A model generated the notes under the pieces. It made no database searches. It was not told the origin of the DNA and worked only from the letters and a program-made list of their open reading frames with translations. DNA of 40,335 nt from an uncultured Christensenella sp. GTDB lineage: Bacteria; Bacillota; Clostridia; Christensenellales; Borkfalkiaceae. The first letter of the stretch is position 1. The number at the start of each line of letters is the position of its first letter. This document shows, piece after piece, positions 31,575-40,145 of the stretch. Location of the stretch: contig CAJTOY010000014.1 of the NCBI GenBank assembly GCA_910578195.1, positions 1 to 40,335 on the forward strand, given 5' to 3'. The position numbers and the translations under genes are program-made.

Positions 31575-31606
31575 GACCGCCCGCGCTTTGTAAAGCGCGG
31601 GCGGTC
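31575..31606 (-). terminator. Hairpin after the ECF S-component gene
   Basis: Fifteen perfect pairs (31575-31589 with 31592-31606) only 5 bases past the stop. On the minus strand no T-run follows; on the plus strand TTATTTTATT does. It insulates the next promoter. Confidence 0.7.
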
Positions 31607-31611
31607 TTATT

Positions 31612-32169
31612 TTATTCCTTTTTCAATGCAAACGCAAGCGCGATTACAATCAGCGGCACGATAACCGCTTGAAGATAAAGCCCCGTAAGTCCCGTCTGAA
31701 CGTTTTGCCACAGCGCGGCGAATTCTCTGCCCGCTATTAGGTTATAGACGATATACACCGTTCTGCCCGAAAGCTGAGCCGCAAGCACCGCAGGGAACGC
31801 AAGGGCTGCGTTCTGCTGAATTTTCTTTGCGAAAAGTCCGCTGACAAGTCCGTACGCCGCAAGTTCCAAAACGTAGTACGGCAGACTTGCCGCGCGGGGC
31901 ATGCCCGTACCGAGCGCAAGCGTCGTGAATCCGAAGCTTATAAGCGGGGAGGCAATTCCCACGCCAAGCCCCCACTGCCAGCCCAAAAGACACCCCGCGA
32001 GCAGCGCGGGCGCGTACATGGGCATCCATACCGAAGCCGCGGCGGTTCCGCCCGCGGCGTGCGCGATCTGCGGAAGCCCGACTGCAAGTATTATCATCAG
32101 CGCCGACACCCCGCTTTTTACCGAAATTCTGAACGCAAGACTGCGCTTTTTCAAAATCAAATCCAACAT
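31612..32169 (-). CDS. ECF transporter S component-like membrane protein
   Basis: 185 residues, about six membrane helices: VSALMIILAVGLPQIAHAAG, MYAPALLAGCLLGWQWGLGV, ASPLISFGFTTLALGTGMPR, LPYYVLELAAYGLVSGLFAK and LYLQAVIVPLIVIALAFALK. The MP-x-x-AP-L-AG-x-L-x-G-x-x-x-G segment and GMPRAASLPYYVLELA are characteristic of substrate-specific S components of energy-coupling-factor vitamin transporters. It starts 1 base after the DUF362 gene ends, so the two are co-transcribed. The substrate cannot be read off. No ECF ATPase is in the window, so it would share a module encoded elsewhere. Confidence 0.85.
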   Translation of the reverse strand: MLDLILKKRSLAFRISVKSGVSALMIILAVGLPQIAHAAGGTAAASVWMPMYAPALLAGCLLGWQWGLGVGIASPLISFGFTTLALGTGMPRAASLPYYVLELAAYGLVSGLFAKKIQQNAALAFPAVLAAQLSGRTVYIVYNLIAGREFAALWQNVQTGLTGLYLQAVIVPLIVIALAFALKKE

Positions 32170-32170
32170 T

Positions 32171-33037
32171 TTAAACCTCCTCCAACTCGTACCCGCGCGA
32201 GCCCGCGCCTATCTTTTCCGCCGCCTCGATTGTCAAAATGCCGTTTCGGCTTTCCACCCTTTCAATAAAGTGCTTCTGTCCGGGGTCGTCCTTAGCCGCA
32301 TAGACGAGGTCTATGCACGCCATATCGATTGCGACGGGGTCGGTCGAAACCAGAATACCGATGTCCTTCATGCACGGGTCTTCGGCGACCGCGCAGCAGT
32401 CGCAGTCCACAGAAAGATTTTTCATAACGTTGACATAGACTATTTTTCCGTCGAAATACCGCACAATCGACAGCGCCGCGTCCGCCATGCTTTCGAGAAA
32501 GCTGTCGTGGTCGGACGTCCATTTTTCTTCGGGCACGCCCGCGCCGTGGATATACGCCTTGCCGTACGAGGAGGCAATGCCTATCGAAAGCTGTTTGATT
32601 GCCCCGCCGTAGCCGCCCATAGGGTGACCCTTGAAGTGCGACAGCACCAAAAGCGAGTTGTAATTTGCCAGATTTTTGCCGACGTAATTCTTCTTTATGA
32701 CCTTGCCGTCGGGGATATCGAGCACGAGGTCGGGTCCCTCCGCGTCGAGCAAGTCCACATTAAAGTATTTCGTCCAGCCGTGTTTTTGTATGGTTTTAAG
32801 ATGCTTTGCCGTGGTGTCGCGCCCACCGTCGTACGCCGTGTTGCACTCTACGACCGTGCCGCCCACCTCTTCTATGACGGGCTTCCAGAAATCGGGCTTC
32901 AAAAAATTCTGATTGCCGACCTCGCCCGAATGTAACTTAACCGCCACCTTCCCGCCGAGCTTGACGCCCGCAAGCTTGTACATCAGCGCGACCTTTTCGG
33001 GAGTTATCTCCCTTGAAAAATATACCTTACTTTTCAT
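32171..33037 (-). CDS. DUF362-family protein
   Basis: 288 residues from ATG 33037, preceded by AAAGGAGGAAAG; a longer frame to 33112 has no site of its own. The family pattern is plain: VALKLHSGE-like VAVKLHSGEVGNQNFLKP at the start, GTVVECNTAYDGGRDTT, LVLSHFKGHPMGGYGGAIKQ and VSTDPVAIDMACIDLVYA. A cysteine cluster (VDCDCCAVAEDPC) may hold an iron-sulfur centre. The function of DUF362 is unclear; some members carry ferredoxin domains, which this one lacks. It is followed by the ECF S component. Confidence 0.85.
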   Translation of the reverse strand: MKSKVYFSREITPEKVALMYKLAGVKLGGKVAVKLHSGEVGNQNFLKPDFWKPVIEEVGGTVVECNTAYDGGRDTTAKHLKTIQKHGWTKYFNVDLLDAEGPDLVLDIPDGKVIKKNYVGKNLANYNSLLVLSHFKGHPMGGYGGAIKQLSIGIASSYGKAYIHGAGVPEEKWTSDHDSFLESMADAALSIVRYFDGKIVYVNVMKNLSVDCDCCAVAEDPCMKDIGILVSTDPVAIDMACIDLVYAAKDDPGQKHFIERVESRNGILTIEAAEKIGAGSRGYELEEV

Positions 33038-33056
33038 TCTTTCCTCCTTTTTAAAA

Positions 33057-33085
33057 ATATTACCATAAAAAGGAAGAATTGTCAA
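33057..33085 (-). promoter_or_regulatory. Promoter of the DUF362/ECF operon
   Basis: Minus strand TTGACA (33085-33080), 17-base spacer, TAATAT (33062-33057), next to the hairpin that ends the glmS gene. Confidence 0.8.
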
Positions 33086-33108
33086 GGCGGCGCGAATTTC
33101 GCGCCGCC
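33086..33108 (-). terminator. Hairpin after glmS
   Basis: GGCGGCGCGAA with TTCGCGCCGCC, a perfect stem 12 bases past the glmS stop. It has no T-run and touches the -35 of the next promoter. Confidence 0.6.
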
Positions 33109-33120
33109 TCATATGACCGT

Positions 33121-34875
33121 CTATTCAACCGTAACGCTTTTTGCAAGATTCCGCGGCTTGTCGGGGTCGCGGTCGAGAAGCAGCGCGGTCTTATACGCTA
33201 AAAGCTGGACGGCGATTGCCGACAACAGCGGCGACAAAAACTCGTCGCACGCGGGAATTTTAATGACCTCCGCCCGACCTTCCAGCCGCTTTTCTATCCC
33301 GGCAACGTTGCTGATAACCGCAACCTTGCCCTTGCGTGAAAGCACTTGTTCGACGGCGTTTTCACTCTTGCCCGCAAGTCTTTCGTCGGTAATTATCACC
33401 ACCGCGACCGTCTTTATATCGATAAGCGCAAGCGTGCCGTGTTTCAGCTCGCCCGCGGGGTAGCCCTCACTCGGCACGTACGAAATTTCTTTGAGCTTCA
33501 AACTCCCTTCGAGCGCGACGGCATAATCTATATCCCTGCCCAGAAAGTACACCCCGCCCGAACGCGCGCACATATCCGCAAGTGTATCTATGTCTATATG
33601 TTCAAGGGTTTCTTTACAAAGCTTGGGAATTTTCAAAAGTTTCTCCGAAGCGTCGATTCCCGCAAGAGTGCCTGCAATAAGGTACAAAGCGGCAATCTGC
33701 CCCGTGTAGCTTTTGGTCGCGGCGACGCAGATTTCCGAGCCGGCGCCGACGGGCACAACCACGTCGGCAATGCGCGTAAGCTGCGAGTAAGGCGCGTTGG
33801 TCACCGCAACGACCTTCGCCCCGCAGGATACGGCAAGCTTAGCCGCCTCGACCGTATCCGCCGTTTCGCCGCTTTGGCTAATCGCGATAACCGCGGTTTC
33901 GGGGGTTATGACGGGGTTTTTATATCTGAACTCGCCCGCAATCTCCGTCTCGGCGGGGATTTTCACAAAGCTTTCTATATATCTCTTCGCGACCAGCCCG
34001 CTGTTGTACGCGGTGCCGCAGCCCGTGATTATAACACGCTTTACTCCGCGCAAGACCTCTTTAACCTTGCTTTCGACCGTGAGGTACGCAAGGCGCGTTC
34101 TCTCGACCGAAGCGGGAACCTCGCGTATCTCTTTTAACATATAGTGAGGGCAGCCGCCCAAATCGAGGCTTGCGGGCGTGGCGAGGTTTACAAGCCGTTC
34201 GCGCACGACCCCCTGCAAATTCTCGTCGAAGATATTCACGCCGTCCTTGGTTATCAGCGCGATATCGCCGTCGTCGAGCACCGAAATTTCACTGCACAGC
34301 CCCGCAAGCGCGGGCGCGTCGCTCGCCGCGAAGTTTTCGCCGTCGCCGTAGCCTATAATCGCGGGGTTGTTCCTCTTCAAAACCGCAATTCCTTCAAAGT
34401 CTGCGCATATGACCGCCACTGCATACGAGCCCTTTAAAATAAGCGAAATTTTTTTCAAAGCTCCGACCAGATCGCCGCCGTAAAATTTATCGAGCAGCCG
34501 CACGATAATTTCGCTGTCGGTATCGGAATTGAATTTAACTCCGCCGAAATATTTTTCCTTTAAATCAGAGTAGTTCTCGATAATGCCGTTGTGCACGATT
34601 GCGAACTTCCCGAAAACGTGCGGGTGCGCGTTCTCGTCCGAGGGCTTGCCGTGGGTCGCCCAGCGCGTATGCCCTATGCCCGTAACACCGCCCAGCTTTT
34701 CGATTTCACTCTCCAAAACCGACACTCTTCCGCGCCTTTTTAAGGCGGAAATTTTTCCGTCCGAAAGGGTTGCAATTCCCGCCGAATCGTATCCGCGGTA
34801 TTCGAGCTGTTTAAGCCCGTTGTAAATTATGTCCGAAGCGCGTCTCGCGCCCGCAAAACCAACGATTCCGCACAT
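33121..34875 (-). CDS. glmS: Glutamine-fructose-6-phosphate aminotransferase
   Basis: 584 residues from ATG 34875. It makes glucosamine-6-phosphate, the first step to UDP-GlcNAc for cell wall. After Met, the catalytic C2 is in CGIVGF. The glutaminase domain has GHTRWATHGKPS and NSDTDSEIIV. Two SIS isomerase domains follow (GCGTAYNSGLVAK, ISQSGETADTVEAAKLA; FLGRDIDYAVALEGSLKLKE, GELKHGTLALI). It starts 2 bases after glmM ends, so the two pathway genes are one operon. There is no room for a glmS ribozyme before it. Confidence 0.97.
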   Translation of the reverse strand: MCGIVGFAGARRASDIIYNGLKQLEYRGYDSAGIATLSDGKISALKRRGRVSVLESEIEKLGGVTGIGHTRWATHGKPSDENAHPHVFGKFAIVHNGIIENYSDLKEKYFGGVKFNSDTDSEIIVRLLDKFYGGDLVGALKKISLILKGSYAVAVICADFEGIAVLKRNNPAIIGYGDGENFAASDAPALAGLCSEISVLDDGDIALITKDGVNIFDENLQGVVRERLVNLATPASLDLGGCPHYMLKEIREVPASVERTRLAYLTVESKVKEVLRGVKRVIITGCGTAYNSGLVAKRYIESFVKIPAETEIAGEFRYKNPVITPETAVIAISQSGETADTVEAAKLAVSCGAKVVAVTNAPYSQLTRIADVVVPVGAGSEICVAATKSYTGQIAALYLIAGTLAGIDASEKLLKIPKLCKETLEHIDIDTLADMCARSGGVYFLGRDIDYAVALEGSLKLKEISYVPSEGYPAGELKHGTLALIDIKTVAVVIITDERLAGKSENAVEQVLSRKGKVAVISNVAGIEKRLEGRAEVIKIPACDEFLSPLLSAIAVQLLAYKTALLLDRDPDKPRNLAKSVTVE

Positions 34876-34877
34876 GC

Positions 34878-36203
34878 TCAGCCTCCGAAATTCTCTATAT
34901 GCGCGCGGATTTCCCCGCACGCCGCAACGCAGTTTTCATAACTTTCGCCCTCGGCCATAATTCTTATCAGCGGCTCGGTGCCCGAAGCGCGCACGACGAT
35001 TCTCAGCCCCGTGTCTACGGTAAATTTTTCGACAAATTTTTTAACTTTGCGCATAACCGAATTTTTGTCTTTGACCGACACGTTTAAAAGTATCTGCGGA
35101 TAGGACGTATAGCCCTTTAAAAGCGCGCTCGCGCTGCACTTATTTTCAACCAGCGCTTCCATCATCATTATAGCGGTGACAAGTCCGTCGCCCGTGGTCT
35201 CGTACTTCGAGAAAACGACGTGACCGCTCCGCTCGCCGCCGAGCACAGCGCCCGTTTTAGTCATTTCGTCGCAGACGTTTTTGTCGCCCACCTCGCAGAC
35301 CGAGCACGAAATTCCCTTTTTCGAAAGGCTTTTTATAAGCCCGCCGTTCGACATGGTCGTGCAGACTATTTTATCCCCCGCAAGCTCGCCCTTGTCTTTC
35401 AGCCAGCTTGCAAGCACGAAAAGCTGCTCGTCGCCCGTCACGACCTCGCCGCGCTCGTCTACGCAGATACATCTGTCGGCGTCGCCGTCGAACGCGAAGC
35501 CTATGTCGAGCGAATTGTTTTTAACCAGCTCGACAAGTTTTTCTATGTGCGTCGAGCCGAGCCCGTCGTTTACGTTCATGCCGTTCGGGCAATCACCTAT
35601 TACGAAGGTCTTTGCGCCCAGCGCGTCGAAAACGCTTCTCGCAATCATGAACGCGCTGCCGTTCGCCGCGTCGAGCCCGACGCGCAATCCCTTGTACGAG
35701 CAAGTCGAAAGGGCGATAAGGTGCCCGATATAGCGGTTTCTGCCCGAAACGTAGTCTATCGTTCTGCCTATGTCCGCACCGCTCGCAAAGGGAAGCGCCG
35801 CGTCGTTATCGAGGTATTCCTCGATAACGCGGATAACCTCGTCTTCGAGCTTCTCGCCCTGACCGTTCATGATTTTAATGCCGTTGTCAAAGTAGGGGTT
35901 GTGGCTTGCCGAAATCATAATGCCGCAATCGAAGCCGTCGCAGCGCGTGATGAACGAAACCGACGGGGTCGTGGTAACGTGGAGTATGTACGCGTCCGCG
36001 CCCGAGGCGGTCAACCCCGCCGCGAGCGAGTATTCGAGCATATACGACGAAAGCCTCGTGTCCTTGCCTATCACCATACGGCATCTGCCCTTTTTTCTGC
36101 CGTATAAATAACCCAAAATTCTGCCGACCTTATATGCGTGCTCGGCGGTGATTGTAACGCCTGCCTCGCCGCGGAAGCCGTCCGTTCCGAAATATTTTCC
36201 CGT
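34878..36203 (-). CDS. glmM: Phosphoglucosamine mutase, apparent ACG start
   Basis: 441 residues, near the usual ~445. It turns glucosamine-6-phosphate into glucosamine-1-phosphate for UDP-GlcNAc. GKYFGTDGFRG is the classical N-terminus, the catalytic serine is in MISASHNPYFDNGIK, the metal loop is FDGDADRC, and the phosphate loop is RASGTEPLIRI. The Met that should precede GKYFGTDG is coded ACG at 36203, 8 bases after a GGAGG (36216-36212). The only nearby normal start (GTG at 36311) would add 36 unrelated residues upstream and has no ribosome site. So translation likely starts at ACG, or the base is an assembly error. Confidence 0.93.
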   Translation of the reverse strand, partial: TGKYFGTDGFRGEAGVTITAEHAYKVGRILGYLYGRKKGRCRMVIGKDTRLSSYMLEYSLAAGLTASGADAYILHVTTTPSVSFITRCDGFDCGIMISASHNPYFDNGIKIMNGQGEKLEDEVIRVIEEYLDNDAALPFASGADIGRTIDYVSGRNRYIGHLIALSTCSYKGLRVGLDAANGSAFMIARSVFDALGAKTFVIGDCPNGMNVNDGLGSTHIEKLVELVKNNSLDIGFAFDGDADRCICVDERGEVVTGDEQLFVLASWLKDKGELAGDKIVCTTMSNGGLIKSLSKKGISCSVCEVGDKNVCDEMTKTGAVLGGERSGHVVFSKYETTGDGLVTAIMMMEALVENKCSASALLKGYTSYPQILLNVSVKDKNSVMRKVKKFVEKFTVDTGLRIVVRASGTEPLIRIMAEGESYENCVAACGEIRAHIENFGG

Positions 36204-36267
36204 AGCCGTAACCTCCGTTATTATTACTTTAAAGCATATGCGCGGCGGCGCAAAAAGGTGATTTAGC

Positions 36268-36296
36268 TTGACATCTGCCGCGCAAACACATATAAT
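36268..36296 (+). promoter_or_regulatory. Promoter of ktrB
   Basis: TTGACA (36268-36273), 17-base spacer, TATAAT (36291-36296), exact consensus. It lies in the short space between the divergent glmM and ktrB. Confidence 0.85.
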
Positions 36297-36331
36297 TAGT
36301 TCATTACCCACGCATATGCGCGCGGTGAAAT

Positions 36332-37693
36332 ATGCATATGGTTAAATTCAAAAAGAAATTAAAGCTTTCCGTCTGGCAGTTTCTCTCTCTGGGATTTCTC
36401 GCGGCGATAATATTAGGAAGCCTTTTATTAATGCTTCCGTTCGCGACGAAAAGCGGAAAAACAACTTCATATATAAACGCGCTGTTCACGGCGACTTCGG
36501 CTATCTGCGTCACGGGGCTCGCCCCGTACGACACGGCTACGCACTGGACGCTGTTCGGTCAGCTCGTTATTCTTCTGTTAATCCAGACGGGCGGGCTCGG
36601 GTTCATGACCTTCGTTTCGGCAGCGCTTATCGTTTTCAAACGCGAAATGGGCATTTACAGCCGAAACGTGCTGATGCACGACGCGAACAGCGGCAAGCTG
36701 AACGGGCTCAAAAGCCTTGTAAAGCGCATTATCCTCGGCACCGCGATTTTCGAGGCGGCGGGCGCGCTTATACTTATGATACGCTTTATCCCCGACTTCG
36801 GCGCGGGAAACGGCGTGTACTACTCGGTATGGCACTCGGTTTCGGCGTTCTGCAACGCGGGCTTCGACTTGATGGGCAGCGAGGGGAACGAATTCGTCTC
36901 GCTCGCGGCGTACGCGAAAGACCCTCTCGTGACGCTCACTCTCACCGTTCTGATACTTACGGGCGGGCTGGGCTTCTGCGTTTGGAGCGACTGTATCGAC
37001 TGCAAAATGAACATAAAAAAGTTCCAGCTTCACACAAAGGTCGTGCTTTTGGTCAACGCCTTGATTCTCCTGCTGGGCACGCTGCTGTTTTTGTTGTTCG
37101 AGCGGAAAAACGCCGACATGGCGGACTTCAACTTCGGCGAAAAGCTGTTGGTTGCGATATTCAACGCCACTACGACCCGCACGGCGGGCTTCTCGACGAT
37201 TGACCTTGCTTCCCTTTCGAACAGCGGATATCTCTTAATGGTTATCTTCATGTTCATCGGCGGCAACTCGGGCTCGACCGCGGGCGGCATTAAGGTCACG
37301 ACCATGGCGGTCATATTTATGGGTATGCTTGCGGTGTTCCGCGGGCGCAAGGATATAAATATCGGCAAAAAACGCATAGACAGCGCGCTGCTATCGCAGG
37401 CGCTCGCGATTTTTGCGTCGTGCCTTATTCTGATTATGGTTTCGACGCTTGCAATCTGCGCTATCGAACCCGACGAAACGTTCAGAAGCGTTCTGTTCGA
37501 ATGCGTATCCGCGCTGAGCACAACGGGGCTGAGCATTTCGCTCACGCCGCAGCTCGGCATTGCTTCCAAATTAATTTTGATACTTTTAATGTTTACGGGC
37601 AGGGTGGGCATACTTACCCTCGCGCTCGCGCTCGGCTCGAAAAAGACCGCGGCGGAAATCCGCAGACCCGTAGACACGCTTTATATCGGTTAA
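36332..37693 (+). CDS. ktrB: Potassium uptake protein, TrkH/KtrB family
   Basis: 453 residues, a membrane potassium channel-like transporter. The four filter loops each keep their glycine: TATSAICVTGL, VSAFCNAGFD, TTTRTAGFST and ALSTTGLSIS. About eight membrane helices with pore loops between them are visible. The second ATG (36338) is better spaced from GGTGA than the first. The length and the adjacent ktrA-type regulatory subunit favour KtrB over the longer TrkH. The partner gene follows after one inserted AT-rich gene. Confidence 0.93.
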   Translation: MHMVKFKKKLKLSVWQFLSLGFLAAIILGSLLLMLPFATKSGKTTSYINALFTATSAICVTGLAPYDTATHWTLFGQLVILLLIQTGGLGFMTFVSAALIVFKREMGIYSRNVLMHDANSGKLNGLKSLVKRIILGTAIFEAAGALILMIRFIPDFGAGNGVYYSVWHSVSAFCNAGFDLMGSEGNEFVSLAAYAKDPLVTLTLTVLILTGGLGFCVWSDCIDCKMNIKKFQLHTKVVLLVNALILLLGTLLFLLFERKNADMADFNFGEKLLVAIFNATTTRTAGFSTIDLASLSNSGYLLMVIFMFIGGNSGSTAGGIKVTTMAVIFMGMLAVFRGRKDINIGKKRIDSALLSQALAIFASCLILIMVSTLAICAIEPDETFRSVLFECVSALSTTGLSISLTPQLGIASKLILILLMFTGRVGILTLALALGSKKTAAEIRRPVDTLYIG

Positions 37694-37718
37694 TGTCGAC
37701 AAGGAAAAATTATTTAAG

Positions 37719-38159
37719 TTGAAAAAAGCTGTCAGAGTTAATAGTAAGAAATTAAAAACAGAGTTTGCAATCATTTTAGCCTTCGGAGTTTTCTTTATTA
37801 TTTTAGGATTCGGACTTCTGTTTGGCTTATACAGACCTTTTGTGCCATGGCAAAAATTCAAGTGTACCGAGGCTGAGGGAACACTTGAATTTGTTAACGG
37901 TGATTTTAATTGTTTATATAGATATACTATAAACGAACAAAATTACGAAGTAATAATTAAAAATTATTCTACCGGACATGGCGGCAGTACTCATCAATGG
38001 TATATTGAAAATATTTATGTAAATAAAAACAACCCTTATGACGTAAAAATAGGAACGTACGGCACGGAATTTTTAATAATACTAATATGCTTTATATCAG
38101 TTGGTACGGGCGGTATTATTTTCGCGGTTTGGAATTACTTTAATAAACAAAAAAATTAG
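37719..38159 (+). CDS. DUF3592-like small membrane protein inserted between ktrB and ktrA
   Basis: 146 residues from TTG 37719 (AAGGAAAAA upstream). Two membrane helices (FAIILAFGVFFIILGFGLLF near residue 20, FLIILICFISVGTGGIIFAV near residue 120) flank a beta-rich outer part with CTEAEGTLEF, YRYTINEQNYEV and NNPYDVKIG. This is the DUF3592 plan, in which the NP motif is typical. It is AT-rich, unlike the potassium genes on both sides, and appears inserted into what is normally a contiguous operon. Function unknown. Confidence 0.75.
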   Translation: MKKAVRVNSKKLKTEFAIILAFGVFFIILGFGLLFGLYRPFVPWQKFKCTEAEGTLEFVNGDFNCLYRYTINEQNYEVIIKNYSTGHGGSTHQWYIENIYVNKNNPYDVKIGTYGTEFLIILICFISVGTGGIIFAVWNYFNKQKN

Positions 38160-38174
38160 GCGAAGGAGAAAAAA

Positions 38175-38831
38175 ATGAAATCGGTTTTATTAATCGGAAT
38201 GGGCAGGTTCGGACAGCTGCTCGGCGAAAAGCTTATAAACATGGGCGTCGAGGTTATGATTGTCGACAAGGACGACGACGTCATAAATTCTCTTGCGCCC
38301 AGATACAGCAACGCGCTTATTACCAACTGTATGAACGCGGATAATTTAAAGGCTTTGGACGTGCCCTCTTTCGACGTGTGCGTCGTTGCGATAAGCGACG
38401 ACTTCCAGTCGTCGCTCGAAATAACCTCGATATTGAAGGATTTGGGCGCGAAATTCGTTGTATCGCGCGCCGACACCGACATACAGCGCAAATTCCTCTT
38501 CCGCGTCGGCGCGGACGAGGTGGTCTACCCCAACCGCGACACCGCCGAAAAGCTCGCCGTCAAGCTCCACTCGAAAAACGTTTACGATTATATCGAAATC
38601 GACGCGGAGTACTCCATTTTCGAAATCGCCGTACCGCCGAAGTGGAACGGCAAGACGCTTGTCGAAACCAACCCCCGCGGACGGTTCGGGCTGAACGTGC
38701 TATTAATAAAAAAAGGCAAAAACATCGTACCCTCGCCCGGACCGAACTACGTTTTCGAGGACGGCGACCATATCCTCGTGTTCGGTGCGACCGACAAAAT
38801 TCTGTCGTTTACAAATAAAAACGTAAAATAA
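38175..38831 (+). CDS. ktrA: Potassium transport regulatory subunit, KtrA/TrkA-N type
   Basis: 218 residues, preceded by AAGGAGA. The RCK nucleotide-binding fold opens with LLIGMGRFGQLLG and its acidic strand end IVDKDDD, then SFDVCVVAISDDFQSSLEI and KFVVSRADTDIQRKFL. The C-terminal RCK_C domain (YSIFEIAVPPKWNGKTLVET to VFEDGDHILVFGATDKIL) is present. It gates KtrB by binding ATP or ADP in the cytosol. It is full length, so the inserted upstream gene did not break it. Confidence 0.93.
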   Translation: MKSVLLIGMGRFGQLLGEKLINMGVEVMIVDKDDDVINSLAPRYSNALITNCMNADNLKALDVPSFDVCVVAISDDFQSSLEITSILKDLGAKFVVSRADTDIQRKFLFRVGADEVVYPNRDTAEKLAVKLHSKNVYDYIEIDAEYSIFEIAVPPKWNGKTLVETNPRGRFGLNVLLIKKGKNIVPSPGPNYVFEDGDHILVFGATDKILSFTNKNVK

Positions 38832-38846
38832 CCCCCCCTCCCGATT
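38832..38846 (+). repeat. Direct repeat flanking cassette 2, left copy
   Basis: The CCCCCTCCCGATT within 38834-38846 recurs exactly at 40184-40196, on the other side of cassette 2. It equals the left arm and loop of the terminator there. Confidence 0.8.
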
Positions 38847-38849
38847 AAC

Positions 38850-39074
38850 GTAATTCCCATAGGGAATTTCAGGCAAGCCGCAGGCAAAAGGTATGGCATA
38901 AAGCCATACCTTTTCTATTGTATTTTAAGCGTGGACGAATTAGGCTACTCGTAGCCAAGTGAGATATAGATATGTTTTATATTTCCCGCAAAATTCAATC
39001 AATCGGTTGCGCTCTTCTATTTTTCTTGATATAATGATTGTACGATAAACAGTAATTTAGAAAAGAAGTATATT
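38850..39074 (+). repeat. 5' cassette repeat, copy 2
   Basis: About 225 bases. It contains GTAATTCCC-ATA-GGGAATT, a terminator-like hairpin (38886-38914, twelve pairs then TTTTCT), the palindrome GGCTACTCGTAGCC (38943-38956), the conserved block (38958-39011) and the promoter. Relative to copy 1 the palindrome's outer pair changes T-A to G-C on both sides, a compensatory change. Confidence 0.8.
39007..39035 (+). promoter_or_regulatory. Promoter of the cassette-2 hydrolase
   Basis: TTGCGC (39007-39012), 17-base spacer, TATAAT (39030-39035). The leader to the ATG, ATTGTACGATAAACAGTAATT, is almost the same as in cassette 1. Confidence 0.8.
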
Positions 39075-40145
39075 ATGTCAATTCAGAAGAAAACAAAAAA
39101 GAAAATCATTATTGCATCTATCGTGATGACAATATTGATATTGATTATATTTTTGGTTGCACCGTTCACGATAGGGGCAATTCTATACAATAGTGTTTTT
39201 CATGTTAGGTATGAAACTAAGGAATATTGGAAATTTCATCTTGAAGATTTTGACGGACTTAAAGCTGACAGGCACGAATTTACTTCAAATAATGGGATAA
39301 AGCTTGTCGGATATCGTTACTATGTAGATTGTGTCGATACACAAGGTCTTGTCGTCATTTCTCATGGGCTTGGCGGAGGCGGACATAACAGTTATATGGA
39401 TGTTGCTTATTATTTTGCGAAGCACGGATACGATGTATTTGCCTATGATGCAACGGGAAATGATGAAAGCGAAGGTAACGGGGTAAATGGTATTCCACAA
39501 GGTGTTGCGGATTTGAGTTGTGCGATTGACTATTTACAGAGGGTAGATGAATTAAAAGATTTGCCCATCATGCTGTGGGGACATAGTTGGGGCGGTTACT
39601 GCGTAAGCGCAGTGTTAAATTATCACCCCGAAGTTAAAGCTGTTGCCGCTATTGCGGGATTTAATCGTTCGGGCGATCTTATCAGAGCGCAAGGACAAGA
39701 GATGGTTGGCGGGCTTATTGATTTTATGATGCCCTATGTCAATTCTATTGAACGAATTAAGTGCGGAAAATATTCATCAGCCAATGCTCTTAATGGATTT
39801 TCAAACTCAAAGTGCGGCGTATTGATTGCGCACAGTAGCGATGACACCACTGTGCCTATTGAATATGGATATGATATCTATTATAAACATTACGCAAGCG
39901 ATGAACGCTTTGAATTTATCCGATATGAAAACAAAAGACATATGAACATTGTCCATTCTGATGAATACATAAATTATATGGATCGTTTTTATGAGGATTT
40001 CAGTAATTATTTCGGGGAACGAACGCCGTCGCTCGAAGAAAGAATTGAGTATGTCGAAAAGCACCTTGACAGAGAAATTTATTGCAATGGATTAGATAAT
40101 GAGCTTTTTGATAGAATTGTAACTTTTTATAATTCCAACTTGTGA
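39075..40145 (+). CDS. Membrane-anchored alpha/beta hydrolase (cassette cargo)
   Basis: 356 residues, preceded by AGAAAAGAAG. One N-terminal membrane helix (IIASIVMTILILIIFLVAPF) anchors the protein; the rest should lie outside. The hydrolase fold shows the oxyanion segment VISHGLGGGG, nucleophile S171 in GHSWGG, acid D256 or D257 in HSSDDTTVP and base H289 in KRHMNIV. This is the serine aminopeptidase/lysophospholipase-like (Hydrolase_4) class. The C-terminal ~50 residues are an added helical part. AT-rich, unlike ktrA next to it. Substrate unknown. Confidence 0.88.
   Translation: MSIQKKTKKKIIIASIVMTILILIIFLVAPFTIGAILYNSVFHVRYETKEYWKFHLEDFDGLKADRHEFTSNNGIKLVGYRYYVDCVDTQGLVVISHGLGGGGHNSYMDVAYYFAKHGYDVFAYDATGNDESEGNGVNGIPQGVADLSCAIDYLQRVDELKDLPIMLWGHSWGGYCVSAVLNYHPEVKAVAAIAGFNRSGDLIRAQGQEMVGGLIDFMMPYVNSIERIKCGKYSSANALNGFSNSKCGVLIAHSSDDTTVPIEYGYDIYYKHYASDERFEFIRYENKRHMNIVHSDEYINYMDRFYEDFSNYFGERTPSLEERIEYVEKHLDREIYCNGLDNELFDRIVTFYNSNL

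Noticed and set aside
34873..34880. glmS ribozyme
   Set aside because: Only 2 bases separate glmM and glmS, and the glmM leader shows no ribozyme core that I can recognise.
36204..36311. 36-residue N-terminal extension of GlmM from GTG 36311
   Set aside because: It contains the ribosome site itself, covers promoter sequence, and has no counterpart in the family.
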